Source: DATJPR01 sp963843525
Lineage (GTDB): Bacteria > Bacteroidota > Ignavibacteria > UBA10030 > UBA6906
Length of the DNA stretch: 64,000 nt
Assembly (NCBI GenBank): GCA_963843525.1
Contig: CAWJKM010000007.1
Location: forward strand, 62,001 to 126,000
Reading direction: 5' to 3'
The position numbers and the translations under genes are program-made. The notes under the pieces were generated by a model. It made no database searches, was not told the origin of the DNA, and was given only the letters and a program-made list of their open reading frames with translations. The stretch's first letter is position 1. Every line of letters begins with the position of its first letter. This document shows, piece by piece, positions 24,685 through 34,316 of this stretch.

Positions 24685-27195
24685 CTACTTCGCTCCGCGA
24701 AGGACCCTGAAATGTATATCCAGATACGCACGGTAGCATCCAGGATCCTCATTCGACCCGCATTCACATTTTGACCACCCTGCGAGCGTCGCATTGAAGG
24801 CGCCCCGGATCGGCTCCCCAAGCTCCGTCCCATATCCTTCAATGTACAGCGTGCCCGGGTCAGTGATCCCGCAATTACAGTTGTTGCCTACGCCCCCGGA
24901 AGAATAAATGAACCCCATCGGACCTGTGAGAGTGCCGGACGTGCATGTCACTTGTGTTGACCAGCAGACGGCACACGCCCCGGCCGTCGAACCCGGGCAG
25001 CCGAGTTCCTCCGGGTTTCCGAAACTGTACATCCCCGGGGCTGTGACGACTGCGGGGTTGATCACCAGGTTCACTTCATCAGCGTAGAAACTTGGCGGGA
25101 AATTGCCTATCCACAGCATTGGTGACCGCACACCTGAGGGACACGGCCCATTTTCCGTATACGAGACGCCGCTAATCGAAGAATCCCTGTACGTCACCTG
25201 CAGTTCATATTTGCCGTCGTTGTTCGTGTCAAAGCTGATTGTTCCGGTGAGATACCCCATCGGCATGAGCAGAAGATCGGGCGCACGGGTTTCCAGGTTC
25301 AATGTCACGGTGGCCAGCACTGTGTCCGGGCGGTAATCTTCCTTCCAGGCGATCACCCTGTAAGTCGCGGCCGGGAGGTTCAGCGTGAAGGTGCCGTCGT
25401 GGACCCACAAGCCTTCTGCCTGTCTCCCATCCGCGACATCGATCACCGTAAGAAACGTCTCGCCTTTGACGTTTGACGGGACGACATTGTTCTTGATGTA
25501 GATATCGTTCAGAATATTTCCCGTCAGCTTTCCCGACGCCTGGGTCAAAGCAATCGGCACGGTCGTCGTTGCATTCTTACTCACAGTCACTCCCACCGAG
25601 GCGGCAGCGTAACCTGACTTGGTAACGCTTAACGTCTTCTGTCCCGCCTGGATGTTCTCAAAAAAGAATCCGCCGGTCGTTCCGGTGACCTCATGGTGCG
25701 AGGGGTTCAGGGGATTGTTTTCATCGCCAAGGAGATCGACCACCGCGCCCTCGATAGCATTTCCTGTCGCCTTGTCGTGAACGGACCCGGCAATGCTCCC
25801 GAAGTTGCTCGCTTCGCTCCATGCCCTGAACACGGTCTTATAACGTGCCCGGTCGATGCCGAGGTAGGTCTTCGCCGTGGCCGTGATCGCATCGGCCGCC
25901 ACCAGGGTTTTCAGGGCAAGGTTCGCACTTTTCACCCAACCGGTCAGCTTCGTGGCGCTGATGTTCAGGGCTATTGCGGGAAGGTATGTCTCCCTGAAGG
26001 TCGGGTCGTTCACCACCCTTCCAAGAATCCACTTGGCGATAAACCAGGTCATCCCCCAATAATCCCCGGCCCTGATGTACGCGACACACCGGTCCACGAC
26101 GCGCGGTTCATTGAACAACGTGGCCAACACTTTTAAGTAGGCGTTCTTCGTGAGCTGCGAATACCCGGCCAGATGCAGTGAATTCGTGATGGTGGAAATC
26201 ACGTGCGGGACGAACTCGAACGCAACGCTCGAAATGCAGGCCCCCAGAGCGTACCGTTGCTCGGTCGCGTTCAAGCCGTCCCAGGTATTCGAGGGCTCCT
26301 TGAGCCAACCGAGGCCGTACACCCGCACCTCGATAGGATTCCCTGATTCCGGCAGTGTGAGATTCAGCTGGCGGGCTGATGCGTCCCAGGGCAACTGTCC
26401 ACGGAGAATATCCATGAGAGTGCCGTTGGGGAACACGTAGAATTCGTCTTCGGGCGTCACGCAATATGCCCATCGTCCGTAGTTATTGAAGAGTTTAAAC
26501 GTGCTGCCGCTGACATGTTTCAGCTGGAGTCCGCTCACAGGTGTGGACGGGCTGATCTGGACTACGCCGTCAGCAATGGTTGACACCATGTTTGTTTTCT
26601 TGACCTGTCCGACTTTTCCGGGCAGCGACGGAAATGGCAGGCCGTTCACGAACGCAACGATGACATTATCCGCCGCTGTGGTGATCTCATCATCTCCGAG
26701 GGCAAGAATACGGGGATTCGCCGCCAGCTTCCGGGCAACGAGTGAATCAAGAGTAGTCAACTCTGGAAGCGATTGAAGATCCGCGAGTACCGCGGCAGCC
26801 TCCTCCGGTGTGCCGCCGCAGATCAATGGCGAGAGATACACGAGGGCAAGGGCGGTGGAGGATGCATCCAGCTTCAATGAACCGCCGGGTACCAATCCGG
26901 AGGACACTGCCATGAGAAGCGGGATGGAATCCTTACCTGCGGCCATCACCAGCGCCGGGATGGCGCTCTGACCGGTGACGGTGAAAGCGTTCGCGGAATC
27001 GAGTTTCGTTTCAAAATCTGCGAGGAGGATACTCACTTCAGCAAGGTTGACGCCAGCGGTCGAAGGAAACACGGCAGTGCCGGTCATTGATGCCGAAGCA
27101 GGCCCGCCCGGGCCTACGGGATTACTGTCTTTTGTGCATGTCGAGGAGGAAAGGAAGAGAGCGACAACGAGAGCAAAGCGTGCCAGGGTGCGCAT
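24685..27195 (-). CDS. large hypothetical lipoprotein with carboxypeptidase-regulatory-like domain
   Basis: The 836-residue protein has a signal peptide ending near SSSTC, a likely lipobox, followed by a polar Gly/Pro linker. The N-terminal 480 residues are mostly helical and unrecognised. Residues about 484-570 look like a carboxypeptidase-regulatory/Ig-like domain (GSIAGSVHDKATGNAIEGA, then VTKSGYAAASVGV), and a second related segment follows. The last 150 residues are Cys-rich (GCPGSTAGACAVCWSTQ, NNCNCGITDPG, CECGSNEDPGC) and may hold disulfides or metal. It is probably exposed on the cell surface. It converges on the Kir channel gene. The family is unknown to me. Confidence 0.75.
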   Translation of the reverse strand: MRTLARFALVVALFLSSSTCTKDSNPVGPGGPASASMTGTAVFPSTAGVNLAEVSILLADFETKLDSANAFTVTGQSAIPALVMAAGKDSIPLLMAVSSGLVPGGSLKLDASSTALALVYLSPLICGGTPEEAAAVLADLQSLPELTTLDSLVARKLAANPRILALGDDEITTAADNVIVAFVNGLPFPSLPGKVGQVKKTNMVSTIADGVVQISPSTPVSGLQLKHVSGSTFKLFNNYGRWAYCVTPEDEFYVFPNGTLMDILRGQLPWDASARQLNLTLPESGNPIEVRVYGLGWLKEPSNTWDGLNATEQRYALGACISSVAFEFVPHVISTITNSLHLAGYSQLTKNAYLKVLATLFNEPRVVDRCVAYIRAGDYWGMTWFIAKWILGRVVNDPTFRETYLPAIALNISATKLTGWVKSANLALKTLVAADAITATAKTYLGIDRARYKTVFRAWSEASNFGSIAGSVHDKATGNAIEGAVVDLLGDENNPLNPSHHEVTGTTGGFFFENIQAGQKTLSVTKSGYAAASVGVTVSKNATTTVPIALTQASGKLTGNILNDIYIKNNVVPSNVKGETFLTVIDVADGRQAEGLWVHDGTFTLNLPAATYRVIAWKEDYRPDTVLATVTLNLETRAPDLLLMPMGYLTGTISFDTNNDGKYELQVTYRDSSISGVSYTENGPCPSGVRSPMLWIGNFPPSFYADEVNLVINPAVVTAPGMYSFGNPEELGCPGSTAGACAVCWSTQVTCTSGTLTGPMGFIYSSGGVGNNCNCGITDPGTLYIEGYGTELGEPIRGAFNATLAGWSKCECGSNEDPGCYRAYLDIHFRVLRGAK

Positions 27196-27604
27196 GAATC
27201 CCTCCGGCTTTATGACCCGCTCATAGTGCTGGAAACGATTCAGAGAGCTGTGCGTTAGGTGTGGCTTGGATGAGGCAGAGGTCGTTGAGGGGGGAGCGTA
27301 AAGCAGGAACGCCCGGCGTTGCGACTGCCTCTACGAAGGCAAATTATGGGCAACTCTGCCGGAAAATAACGTGTGGAACGCATAATGTCAATATCGAGGA
27401 ATTCAACAGTATCGGAAGATGCGAAGGACCCTCCGTCGGGTAACAACCCGGGCCGCATCGGAAGCGCTGAGGCATATCGGTCAATTGACAATCTCAGTCC
27501 GCAGAGGTAACTTTCACGCAAGGAATTTGCGGGTTGACGATGATCACACCACAAGATCTGTTGCAGATCGTCAGGATGTGTCGACTAGACCCAAGGAGCT
27601 CCCC
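27196..27604. other. divergent intergenic region, nothing recognised
   Basis: This 409-nt region separates the lipoprotein gene on the minus strand from the membrane protein gene at 27605 and must contain both promoters. I found no repeat, RNA or convincing small gene. Short open frames on either strand lack ribosome sites and protein-like sequence. Confidence 0.4.
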
Positions 27605-28174
27605 ATGAAAACTCTCATTGCGCAATTGTGGAAGATTGCTCTCATCACCGCCATCGGTTTGGTGGGCAGCGTCACAGTAGGGCTGATGATGCATGGGATT
27701 ACCGTTTTTACGCCCTCGGGGGCTGACTTCAGTTACCTTGCATTCGGCGTGAGCGGCGCATTCATTTTCGCCATTTATCATGTACGCGGACTCTCGAATG
27801 CGATCACAGCCGCCGTGTCCATCAGTGCCATCCAGTTTATCGTCGCCAGTGTCTGGATCCCGACGCTCAATGCTGTGATCTGGTCGTTCGGGGTCAACCT
27901 GCCGGTGGTCTGGCTGGCATTTCTCTTCGAACGCAAATTGGCGGCTCTTCGCCGGGGGAAATTCGGCTTCGTTGGCGTGGTGTATGGGGTAATGTTTGTT
28001 CTATTGACGCTTGTTGTTGGGATCCTGCAAAATACCGAGTCCATGCCTGCTATCCTTTTCCGCGAGAATTTCCTGGACGGGTTCTTGATCGGCCTCGGGA
28101 TGGGACTGGGTGTTCAAGCGGCAGAGGCATACATCCATTCGCTTGGCTCCCACGTGAAAATAATCTCCGCTTAA
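27605..28174 (+). CDS. hypothetical polytopic membrane protein
   Basis: The 189-residue protein has about six hydrophobic segments (for example IALITAIGLVGSVTVGLMM and FGVNLPVVWLAFLFERKL) and a short C-terminal tail. The ATG at 27605 has an AAGGAG ribosome site. An open frame extends upstream to 27419 without one. No family motif is visible, and the function is unknown. It is transcribed alone towards the convergent glycosyltransferase-like gene. Confidence 0.65.
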   Translation: MKTLIAQLWKIALITAIGLVGSVTVGLMMHGITVFTPSGADFSYLAFGVSGAFIFAIYHVRGLSNAITAAVSISAIQFIVASVWIPTLNAVIWSFGVNLPVVWLAFLFERKLAALRRGKFGFVGVVYGVMFVLLTLVVGILQNTESMPAILFRENFLDGFLIGLGMGLGVQAAEAYIHSLGSHVKIISA

Positions 28175-28295
28175 ACTGATCCTTGGCCGGATATCGCCTC
28201 AGAGGGACGGGAGAGGTTGCCAAGAAGAAATTAACTCAACCCTGCAAACTGTGTCGTAAGAGAGGGCGTGATGCTCATTCCGGCGATCAGACCCT

Positions 28296-28319
28296 CGCCT
28301 GCGGATGATATCGCAGGCG
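28296..28319. terminator. possible terminator hairpin between convergent genes
   Basis: CGCCTGCG (28296-28303) and CGCAGGCG (28312-28319) form an eight-base perfect stem with an eight-base loop, in the middle of the 28175-28563 gap between two convergent genes. There is no clear T-run on either side, so the role as terminator is uncertain. The rest of that gap shows no gene. Confidence 0.35.
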
Positions 28320-28563
28320 GGGGCGATTCGTTATTTCGACCGGTCAGAATCCGGTCGAGGACAGCTCCGCTTGAATTGTAACTCCGTCCCGTGCATGACG
28401 TCTCCCCTCCTCCCATCCTCAAGCTCTGCCACCACCCCACGATAATTGCTTTATCCCGGAATCCGGAAGATGAACCCGGAAGAGAGCATGTGTCTGTAGG
28501 TGGTCCAATACCCCCTGAGGAAAATGAAGGTAAGAACGAGCCTGCTGTCGAGATCCATATGCG

Positions 28564-29838
28564 TTACATCGCCTGGTACTTGATGAAGAACCAATAAACA
28601 AAATAGCTCATGCCGAGCACTGCCATGGCAACGGGGTAGAATAGTGCAACAGGTTTGCGGATTCGCGGGAGGATGAGAAAAAAGAGGAAGACCGTATACG
28701 GTAGGAGATGCTTCTCACCGATGAGGGTGTTAAACGTATAGGCGATCGCGAAAAGTGCGCAGGCAATAAAAATGCCGGAATCCCACTCCGAACTCAATTG
28801 CGTAATCAACTCGACCAGAACCAATATTCCGGAACAGGTCAAGCCAATCATCATGACGACGGAGAAAGCAGGATGGATTTTGCCAGCCGCAATGATGAGA
28901 TGATGAGTAATGCCTGTAAATAGCCCGGGCCCCTGATGGTTGCTGAATGTCGGTTTGAAAAAGAACACCAGGACCACGGAGAGCGTGAGGGCCAGAATGA
29001 CTTTTCCCCGGGTGAGCGCCTTGTAGGATTGAAGGAGAAAGGGGGCAAAGTAAAAACCTGTGACAAAGAGAATGCCGACGATGGTCGGTGGATAGAATCC
29101 AATCGAGTGGAAACGGAAATCCGGATGGGTCAACCCCCCCCATCGGAGAAAGAGGAGGAGGGGGAGTATCATGGGCACGAGCATTACTATGCCCGAGAGG
29201 GCCATGGTTTTGAATTCCGGGGAGCTGACGTGCATCCTTCCTCTCAAGGCGTACAACACCCTGGCGATGATCACGGCTGCCGGCACGACTAAGTAGAACT
29301 GCTGGCATAATACAGCCAAAGAGAAAAGAATTCCGGCCAGGAAATCGGAACCATAGGAATTGCGTCCGAGAGTTTTGTGCACCACAATCAGGGCAAGAAG
29401 TGCGAAGAACAGGCCGAAATTCACGACATAAAAAACAAAGGCATTGACGAAAAAGTAGGGGAAGAAGAGAAAGACGAATGACAGGTGCAGGGGAGCATCA
29501 GAGAGCTCCAACAATTTCATCGCGGCAAGAAAGCTGCAGAATGATATGATGCACGTAATGATTCTCGCGAGGAGAAGAGTAGGGGAGAAGATCTTTGCCG
29601 CCAGGGCGACTATCATATACGGCAACGGAGTATTCGCTGCCGAGTAATGCGCATTGAACATCGCATCGATTCCATTCTCGTAGAAATTGATCACGTTTGG
29701 AAAATGGAAGATGGTTTCGTCGCAAGTATATTTTCCCAGCGTGAGGAGTGCAACGAGAAAAAATACGACGAATACCGCGGCTGCAATAGAGTAAGTTACT
29801 TTGGGGGTCATGTCGATGGACTTTGTTTGCATAGTCAT
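28564..29838 (-). CDS. GT-C type membrane glycosyltransferase-like protein
   Basis: The 424-residue protein has about ten membrane helices. After TM1 it carries an acidic motif, KYTCDETIFHFPNVINFY (about residues 37-54), like the catalytic DE motif of GT-C transferases. The pattern DE-FH-P followed by ANTPLPYMIV and a late HLLPYTVFLFF recalls ALG10-type alpha-1,2-glucosyltransferases. Such enzymes use polyprenyl-phosphate sugars at the membrane. The similarity is only by motif, so the substrate is unknown. A methyltransferase gene lies upstream in the same direction, 152 nt away, possibly in the same surface-glycan pathway. Confidence 0.6.
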   Translation of the reverse strand: MTMQTKSIDMTPKVTYSIAAAVFVVFFLVALLTLGKYTCDETIFHFPNVINFYENGIDAMFNAHYSAANTPLPYMIVALAAKIFSPTLLLARIITCIISFCSFLAAMKLLELSDAPLHLSFVFLFFPYFFVNAFVFYVVNFGLFFALLALIVVHKTLGRNSYGSDFLAGILFSLAVLCQQFYLVVPAAVIIARVLYALRGRMHVSSPEFKTMALSGIVMLVPMILPLLLFLRWGGLTHPDFRFHSIGFYPPTIVGILFVTGFYFAPFLLQSYKALTRGKVILALTLSVVLVFFFKPTFSNHQGPGLFTGITHHLIIAAGKIHPAFSVVMMIGLTCSGILVLVELITQLSSEWDSGIFIACALFAIAYTFNTLIGEKHLLPYTVFLFFLILPRIRKPVALFYPVAMAVLGMSYFVYWFFIKYQAM

Positions 29839-29990
29839 ATCCGGTGGATTGTGGCAACTCCGCTGCCTTCAGTTGGCATCTCCATAATCAGCAAGGGGTG
29901 GAGCGCATTTCCCGTCGATTGTGAATGTCATCCCCGTAGTGCCGGACTCTCGGGCTTGAAGCGCAGGCCGCGGGCTTGCTGTTGTCGACT

Positions 29991-30824
29991 CTACTTATTG
30001 TTGACTGCCATAATCGACTTCGTCATTCCCATCCAGCGTTCACGGATGATATCCGCTTCCGGGAACAATGTTCTCATGTCGCCGACAGTAAGGAGGTGCC
30101 AGTCCGGCCTGGCTTCCTTGGGCCACCAGGCATTAAGAAAGCGAATCGCCGCGATTTGAATTGTCCTGGGGCAGAAAACAAAGAAATTGGGGAGCCATGT
30201 GTGACTCTCGATCGGGAAGTAGCGATAGGGAGTCTGCACGAAGTACTTTTTTCCCACGCGTTTGATTTCAGATGCGAATTTCATCTGGTGAGAGAATGCC
30301 GCGTCGTTGAATAGCCTGTTGGACCGGTACTCGTAGATGGAGGTTTTGGGACCAGTCGTATGCTCGATGACAGATGAGCAATACACAATGTCGTAGTAGC
30401 CATCTTCAACGGGAATGGTCTCGTCTTCTTTCAAAAGGAGAGTGTTAAAGCCGAACTCATTCCTGGCGATCTCAAGGGCCTTCGCATCGATATCCGCAAC
30501 TGTGATATTGCTCCTATACGGAAGGATGTGCGCGATGTGGGACCCGTCGAATCCGCCAAGGTCGAGAATTCTATCCGATTCCCTTGGAGACATGGTTCGG
30601 CGAAAGAGACGATCTCTCTTTTCACGGGCATGGTTCGAAAGGTATTGGACGATACTACTGATGATATCCGTCCCGCCGGTGACAATTGCCCAAATCGCGT
30701 GCTCGCGGAAAAAGCCATGCTCCAGATGCACGTCGTGACGGATGGCGAGGGATTGGCTCCCCGCCAGGGAGACCGTTTGATGCAGAGAGAATGGGCCGAG
30801 AGGAATACCGGGCAGTCGCAGCAT
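29991..30824 (-). CDS. SAM-dependent class I methyltransferase
   Basis: The 277-residue protein contains a Rossmann methyltransferase core. The SAM-binding motif is RILDLGGFDGSHIAHIL, the acidic end of strand two is ITVADIDAKALEIARNEF, and motif IV is GYYDIVYCSSVIEHTT. The C-terminal part has the pattern FVQTPYRYFPIESHTWLPN seen in methyltransferases of the Methyltransf_11/23 type in cell-surface gene clusters. I chose ATG 30824 because AGGAAGAG lies six bases before it, although the frame is open to 30968. The substrate is unknown. It precedes the membrane glycosyltransferase-like gene on the same strand. Confidence 0.8.
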   Translation of the reverse strand: MLRLPGIPLGPFSLHQTVSLAGSQSLAIRHDVHLEHGFFREHAIWAIVTGGTDIISSIVQYLSNHAREKRDRLFRRTMSPRESDRILDLGGFDGSHIAHILPYRSNITVADIDAKALEIARNEFGFNTLLLKEDETIPVEDGYYDIVYCSSVIEHTTGPKTSIYEYRSNRLFNDAAFSHQMKFASEIKRVGKKYFVQTPYRYFPIESHTWLPNFFVFCPRTIQIAAIRFLNAWWPKEARPDWHLLTVGDMRTLFPEADIIRERWMGMTKSIMAVNNK

Positions 30825-31212
30825 TGAACTCTTCCTCATGCAAGAATTGCATTGGCCACGAACACTTTCAGTCACCTCCGGGCGGATCACCTGGCCGCTC
30901 GAGCGAAGTTCTAATGGCGCATCTCCTGCACACGAATGGGCAATCGAAGTGCGCTTTCGACCGGCCACATCGAATCACCTGCAAGGAAAAATGGCAGGAT
31001 ACCCCGGAGGGAAGTCGGTCGTGAACGAGAGGCTATATCTTCGTGGAAAAACTATCGGGCATGCACGGATGAATGGAGTCTCGGAGTGATTCCGTTGGGA
31101 GTATGCCCAAGGAAAAGAACAGAGGATGTTCGCGAAAGGACGATGAAAATATAGTACACCGATCCCGGAATGTCAATCAAAAAGTCGCCGGGGGCTGAAA
31201 AATCTGATATTA
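30825..31212. other. gene-free stretch
   Basis: This interval lies upstream of the methyltransferase gene and downstream of the DUF6064 pseudogene, both on the minus strand. No gene, hairpin or repeat with clear support was seen. The several short open frames have no ribosome sites or recognisable motifs. Confidence 0.35.
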
Positions 31213-31617
31213 CTAGAGTGTTTGTGACAAAAAAGGAGCCTCTGCCGGCTGGCCTTCTTGACCTGGTTCGATGTCTGGTCGTGTTCTGGGCTTGTCTCGC
31301 AGGAAGAGAGGGAGGGCTCCGGCAATCCCCGCCACAGGAAGCCCGGTGTCCTCACGTATACCAAGCGACAGAGCAGCCGAAAACCCTATGAGGGGCCAGA
31401 GAAACGGAATGATCAGTACGCTCCTGGGAACTCATATCGCAGTCCAAAGAAGGATCCCGAACGCAAAAATCGTTGTCGAGCACGGCAACCCGAAAGTCGG
31501 GGACTTCGGAGAGACGTGTCCGAACGTGTAACCAAGAAACGGATAGAAGATCAATGCGTAAAGGATCAACACGACCCCGGTGATTCCATACACGTTCAAC
31601 CTGAAATGGAATATCAT
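31213..31617 (-). pseudogene. DUF6064 family membrane protein, broken
   Basis: On the minus strand a frame starting near 31617 encodes the C-terminal half of a DUF6064 protein: FRLNVYGITGVVLILYALIF, GHVSPKSPTFGLPCSTTIF and AFGILLWTAI. It is then interrupted by TGA at 31432-31434 and resumes in the same frame as SVLIIPFLWPLIGFSAALSL and GLPVAGIAGALPLFLRD, ending at TAG 31213. The N-terminal half, about 100 residues in relatives, is missing. A CGA-to-TGA change would explain the internal stop. It is a decayed gene unless the assembly is wrong. The next 270 nt up to the SGNH gene hold another open fragment (about 31620-31780, minus) containing LIGEVIDDAKRSSLETIQQ, of unknown origin. Confidence 0.6.
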
Positions 31618-31888
31618 TCACAGTCGGAGTGAACCATACGACTGGCGAAGCACGGATTCCCACCTGCGTGTCCGTCAGCCCCTGAACGCGTTGCTGAATG
31701 GTCTCCAGTGAAGATCTCTTCGCATCATCGATAACTTCACCAATAAGACGGCACGCCCGCTGTCGGGTGGAGCAGACAAATCAATTCTCTATAGTAGAGA
31801 CTCTCCACTCCTGTCCCATACGGGATACTCTTGCAATTGAGCCCCCTGGTGTCGTAATTGTCTCAGAAGCACGCTGACGACTATTGCG

Positions 31889-34003
31889 GTGAAATTTCTC
31901 ACAAGGATCTGTTCCTGTATGTCGAGGAAGAAAAGGCACGGCACCAAGAAAGAGAATCTTCCCCATTCCCCGAATGTGCCCATCAGTTCACGAAAGAGAT
32001 TCTTCTTCACCTTCGCCCTCGTTCTTACTCCCCTGGTGTTCCTCCTTCTGGTTGAAGTGTTGCTGCGCCTCTTTTCCTATGACGGGAACCTCAGCCTCGT
32101 GGTTCGGGAAAAGGACAACAATAGGGAGGTCTATAAGCTTAACCGGACCGTGGCACGACGATATTTTTCTCAACGTGGCGTGACGTATCCTTCGCCGCAT
32201 GAAGATGAATTTGAGGTGGTGAAGCCGTCCCGGACGATTCGCATTTTCTGTCTCGGCGAATCCACCATGCAGGGTTTCCCTTATGAACAAAACGCGACCC
32301 CTCCGTCATTCCTTCATGATCGGCTCCAGGCAGCGCTTCCTGGATACCGGGTCGAAGTTATCAATGTCGGCCTCTCTGCCGTCGGAAGCTACGTAGTAAA
32401 GGACTTCATTAACGAGCTTGCCGGTTATCAACCGGATCTGTATGTCGTCTACGTCGGACACAATGAATTCTACGGTGCCTACGGCCCGGGATCGTCGGTC
32501 GTCATCCGGGGGCCGGTATTGCTCACCCGTCTTAGTCTCTGGATGTTACGGTTCAAGACTTTTCTCCTGCTCCGTGACGGGTACTCGTGGCTCGTGGCCC
32601 AGTTCGGCTCCACCGGGACTCCGAGGAACGGGACAATGATGTCGGCGATGGTCGGCGAGGGGGACATCCCGTATCACGGTTCGATGTATCAGATTGGACT
32701 CTCGACCTACGCGGAGAACCTCAGGTCGATCATTGAATCGGCGAATGATCAGCATGTTCCGATCCTCATGAGCACCTTCGTGAGCAACATAGGAGAGCAG
32801 CCCCCGTTCAGGAGTCTCTACGCGGAATCAACATCGCCGGCAGAGCGGCGAAGGTGCGACAGCTGGATGGCTGAGGGTGATAGCCTGGCGCGTGCAGGGG
32901 CGCTCGATTCTGCAGGACAGGTTCTGAAACTGGCCGTGGCGACCGACAGCACAAACGCCATGGCCTGCTACAAGCTCGGCAAAGTACTGGAAGCTCTCGG
33001 ATTATTTGCGGAAGCGCGACATGAATTGACCAGGGCGAAGGACATGGATGCACTGCGGTTCAGGGCGACCGAGGAGTTTCAATCAACATTGCTGCAGGTG
33101 TGCAGGCAAACGTCGACTCCTGTTTCAAGAGTGGACTCCGCATTTGAGGCTGCGTCACCTCACGGAATCGTCGGAAACGGGTTGATCCTTGAACATCTGC
33201 ATCCGAATTTCAAGGGCTATTTCCTCATGGCCAAGACCTGGGCACACGACATCAGGTCGCAGCAACTGTTGCCCGGGGATCTCCACTGGAGCGAAACACC
33301 GGATGATTCCACGTTGATGTCTAGGGCAGAGATTTCACCGTTTGATATTGCATTCGCAAGGGTGCGCATTGAAGCGTTGACGCACCATTGGCCGTATCCC
33401 GCTCGCGCCGACCGCACACCCGCTCCCCCGGCAGATCCCGTGGACAGGCTCGCTTTCGAATCTGCGAATAATAAGATTCCCTGGGCGGAAGCGAAATATG
33501 AAGCGGCTGAATACTACGCGGGGAAGAGGCAATTTGATGCGGCACGACGGGAGATGCTGGGAGTGGCACACGCACAGCCTGTCCCGTATCTTCCACTCGC
33601 CCGGGTGGGGGATTACTTCGTGATGGAGAGGAAATTCGGGGAGGCGGATTCACTCTATCGCGCGTCGATCGCGGCGAAGGACAATTCCTATGCACACATG
33701 AATCTGGGTGTGTTGTATGGGGCACAAAACCGGACAACGGATGCGGTGAGGGAGCTCGAGGCTGCGTTCGCACTCAATGCGCAGGAAGCTCAACCATTCG
33801 CGGTCCCTGTGGCGGCGTACGGCAGAATGTGTCTGGCGAAAGCCTACGAAGGAGAGGGAAGAATTGCCGACGCCCGGAGAGAGATCCAGCACGCCCTTGC
33901 GCTCCAGCCGGATCTGCAGGGTGCGCAGGAATTGCTCGAGGAGCTTCGCAATCCGAACGCCTCCAACGGCACTCCGCAGACTCCACAGTCCGGAGCCAAT
34001 TGA
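31889..34003 (+). CDS. membrane-anchored SGNH/GDSL hydrolase with TPR tail
   Basis: The 704-residue protein has a basic N-terminus and one membrane helix (about residues 37-60). An SGNH hydrolase domain follows (residues about 110-450), with block I FCLGESTMQGFPYE, block III YVGHNEFYG and block V LEHLHPNFKGYFLMA, which give Ser, Gly/Asn and His positions. TPR-like repeats interrupt the domain (330-390) and fill the C-terminal 200 residues (EAKYEAAEYYAGKRQFDAAR, YAHMNLGVLYGAQNRTTDA). The enzyme probably acts on acyl groups of a surface polymer on the periplasmic side. The start is uncertain: GTG 31889 or ATG 31919, neither with a strong ribosome site. Confidence 0.82.
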   Translation: MKFLTRICSCMSRKKRHGTKKENLPHSPNVPISSRKRFFFTFALVLTPLVFLLLVEVLLRLFSYDGNLSLVVREKDNNREVYKLNRTVARRYFSQRGVTYPSPHEDEFEVVKPSRTIRIFCLGESTMQGFPYEQNATPPSFLHDRLQAALPGYRVEVINVGLSAVGSYVVKDFINELAGYQPDLYVVYVGHNEFYGAYGPGSSVVIRGPVLLTRLSLWMLRFKTFLLLRDGYSWLVAQFGSTGTPRNGTMMSAMVGEGDIPYHGSMYQIGLSTYAENLRSIIESANDQHVPILMSTFVSNIGEQPPFRSLYAESTSPAERRRCDSWMAEGDSLARAGALDSAGQVLKLAVATDSTNAMACYKLGKVLEALGLFAEARHELTRAKDMDALRFRATEEFQSTLLQVCRQTSTPVSRVDSAFEAASPHGIVGNGLILEHLHPNFKGYFLMAKTWAHDIRSQQLLPGDLHWSETPDDSTLMSRAEISPFDIAFARVRIEALTHHWPYPARADRTPAPPADPVDRLAFESANNKIPWAEAKYEAAEYYAGKRQFDAARREMLGVAHAQPVPYLPLARVGDYFVMERKFGEADSLYRASIAAKDNSYAHMNLGVLYGAQNRTTDAVRELEAAFALNAQEAQPFAVPVAAYGRMCLAKAYEGEGRIADARREIQHALALQPDLQGAQELLEELRNPNASNGTPQTPQSGAN

Positions 34004-34316
34004 GGCAAGAGCTCGATTTCACCGCGCACACGCCTTGTCCATTTTGCCTCTCCCCGCCACCGTCTTCTTGACCCTCTGCGTCAAACACAACGGCTCCAGG
34101 AATGACCGCCTTTCACGCATGAAACCTGAGGGCAATCCAGTCAGCCTTGCCCGAAACGTAGCATTTCTGACGACACTCGCGAATGAAAGTCGTAGGGGCA
34201 CAAAAACGTGAGGAAATAGGTATCAAAAAGGCTTTTCCCCCCCTGTCCGCGTCAACAGTGATTTTCTTCCGTCCTTCCGGGAACCTGATGCGTAACCAAA
34301 CGGTTACATATGTATC
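34004..34316. other. gene-free stretch before the arsR-type operon
   Basis: This 313-nt interval ends with the palindromic operator candidate at 34292-34307. The remainder contains no recognised gene, hairpin or repeat. Confidence 0.4.
34292..34307. promoter_or_regulatory. palindromic operator candidate for the ArsR-type regulator
   Basis: GTAACC and GGTTAC are perfect inverted arms separated by AAAC, only 9 nt before the start codon of the ArsR-type gene. The same AACC-N4-GGTT architecture is, from memory, common ahead of ArsR/SRPBCC/DoxX operons. It would let the regulator repress its own operon. Confidence 0.55.
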
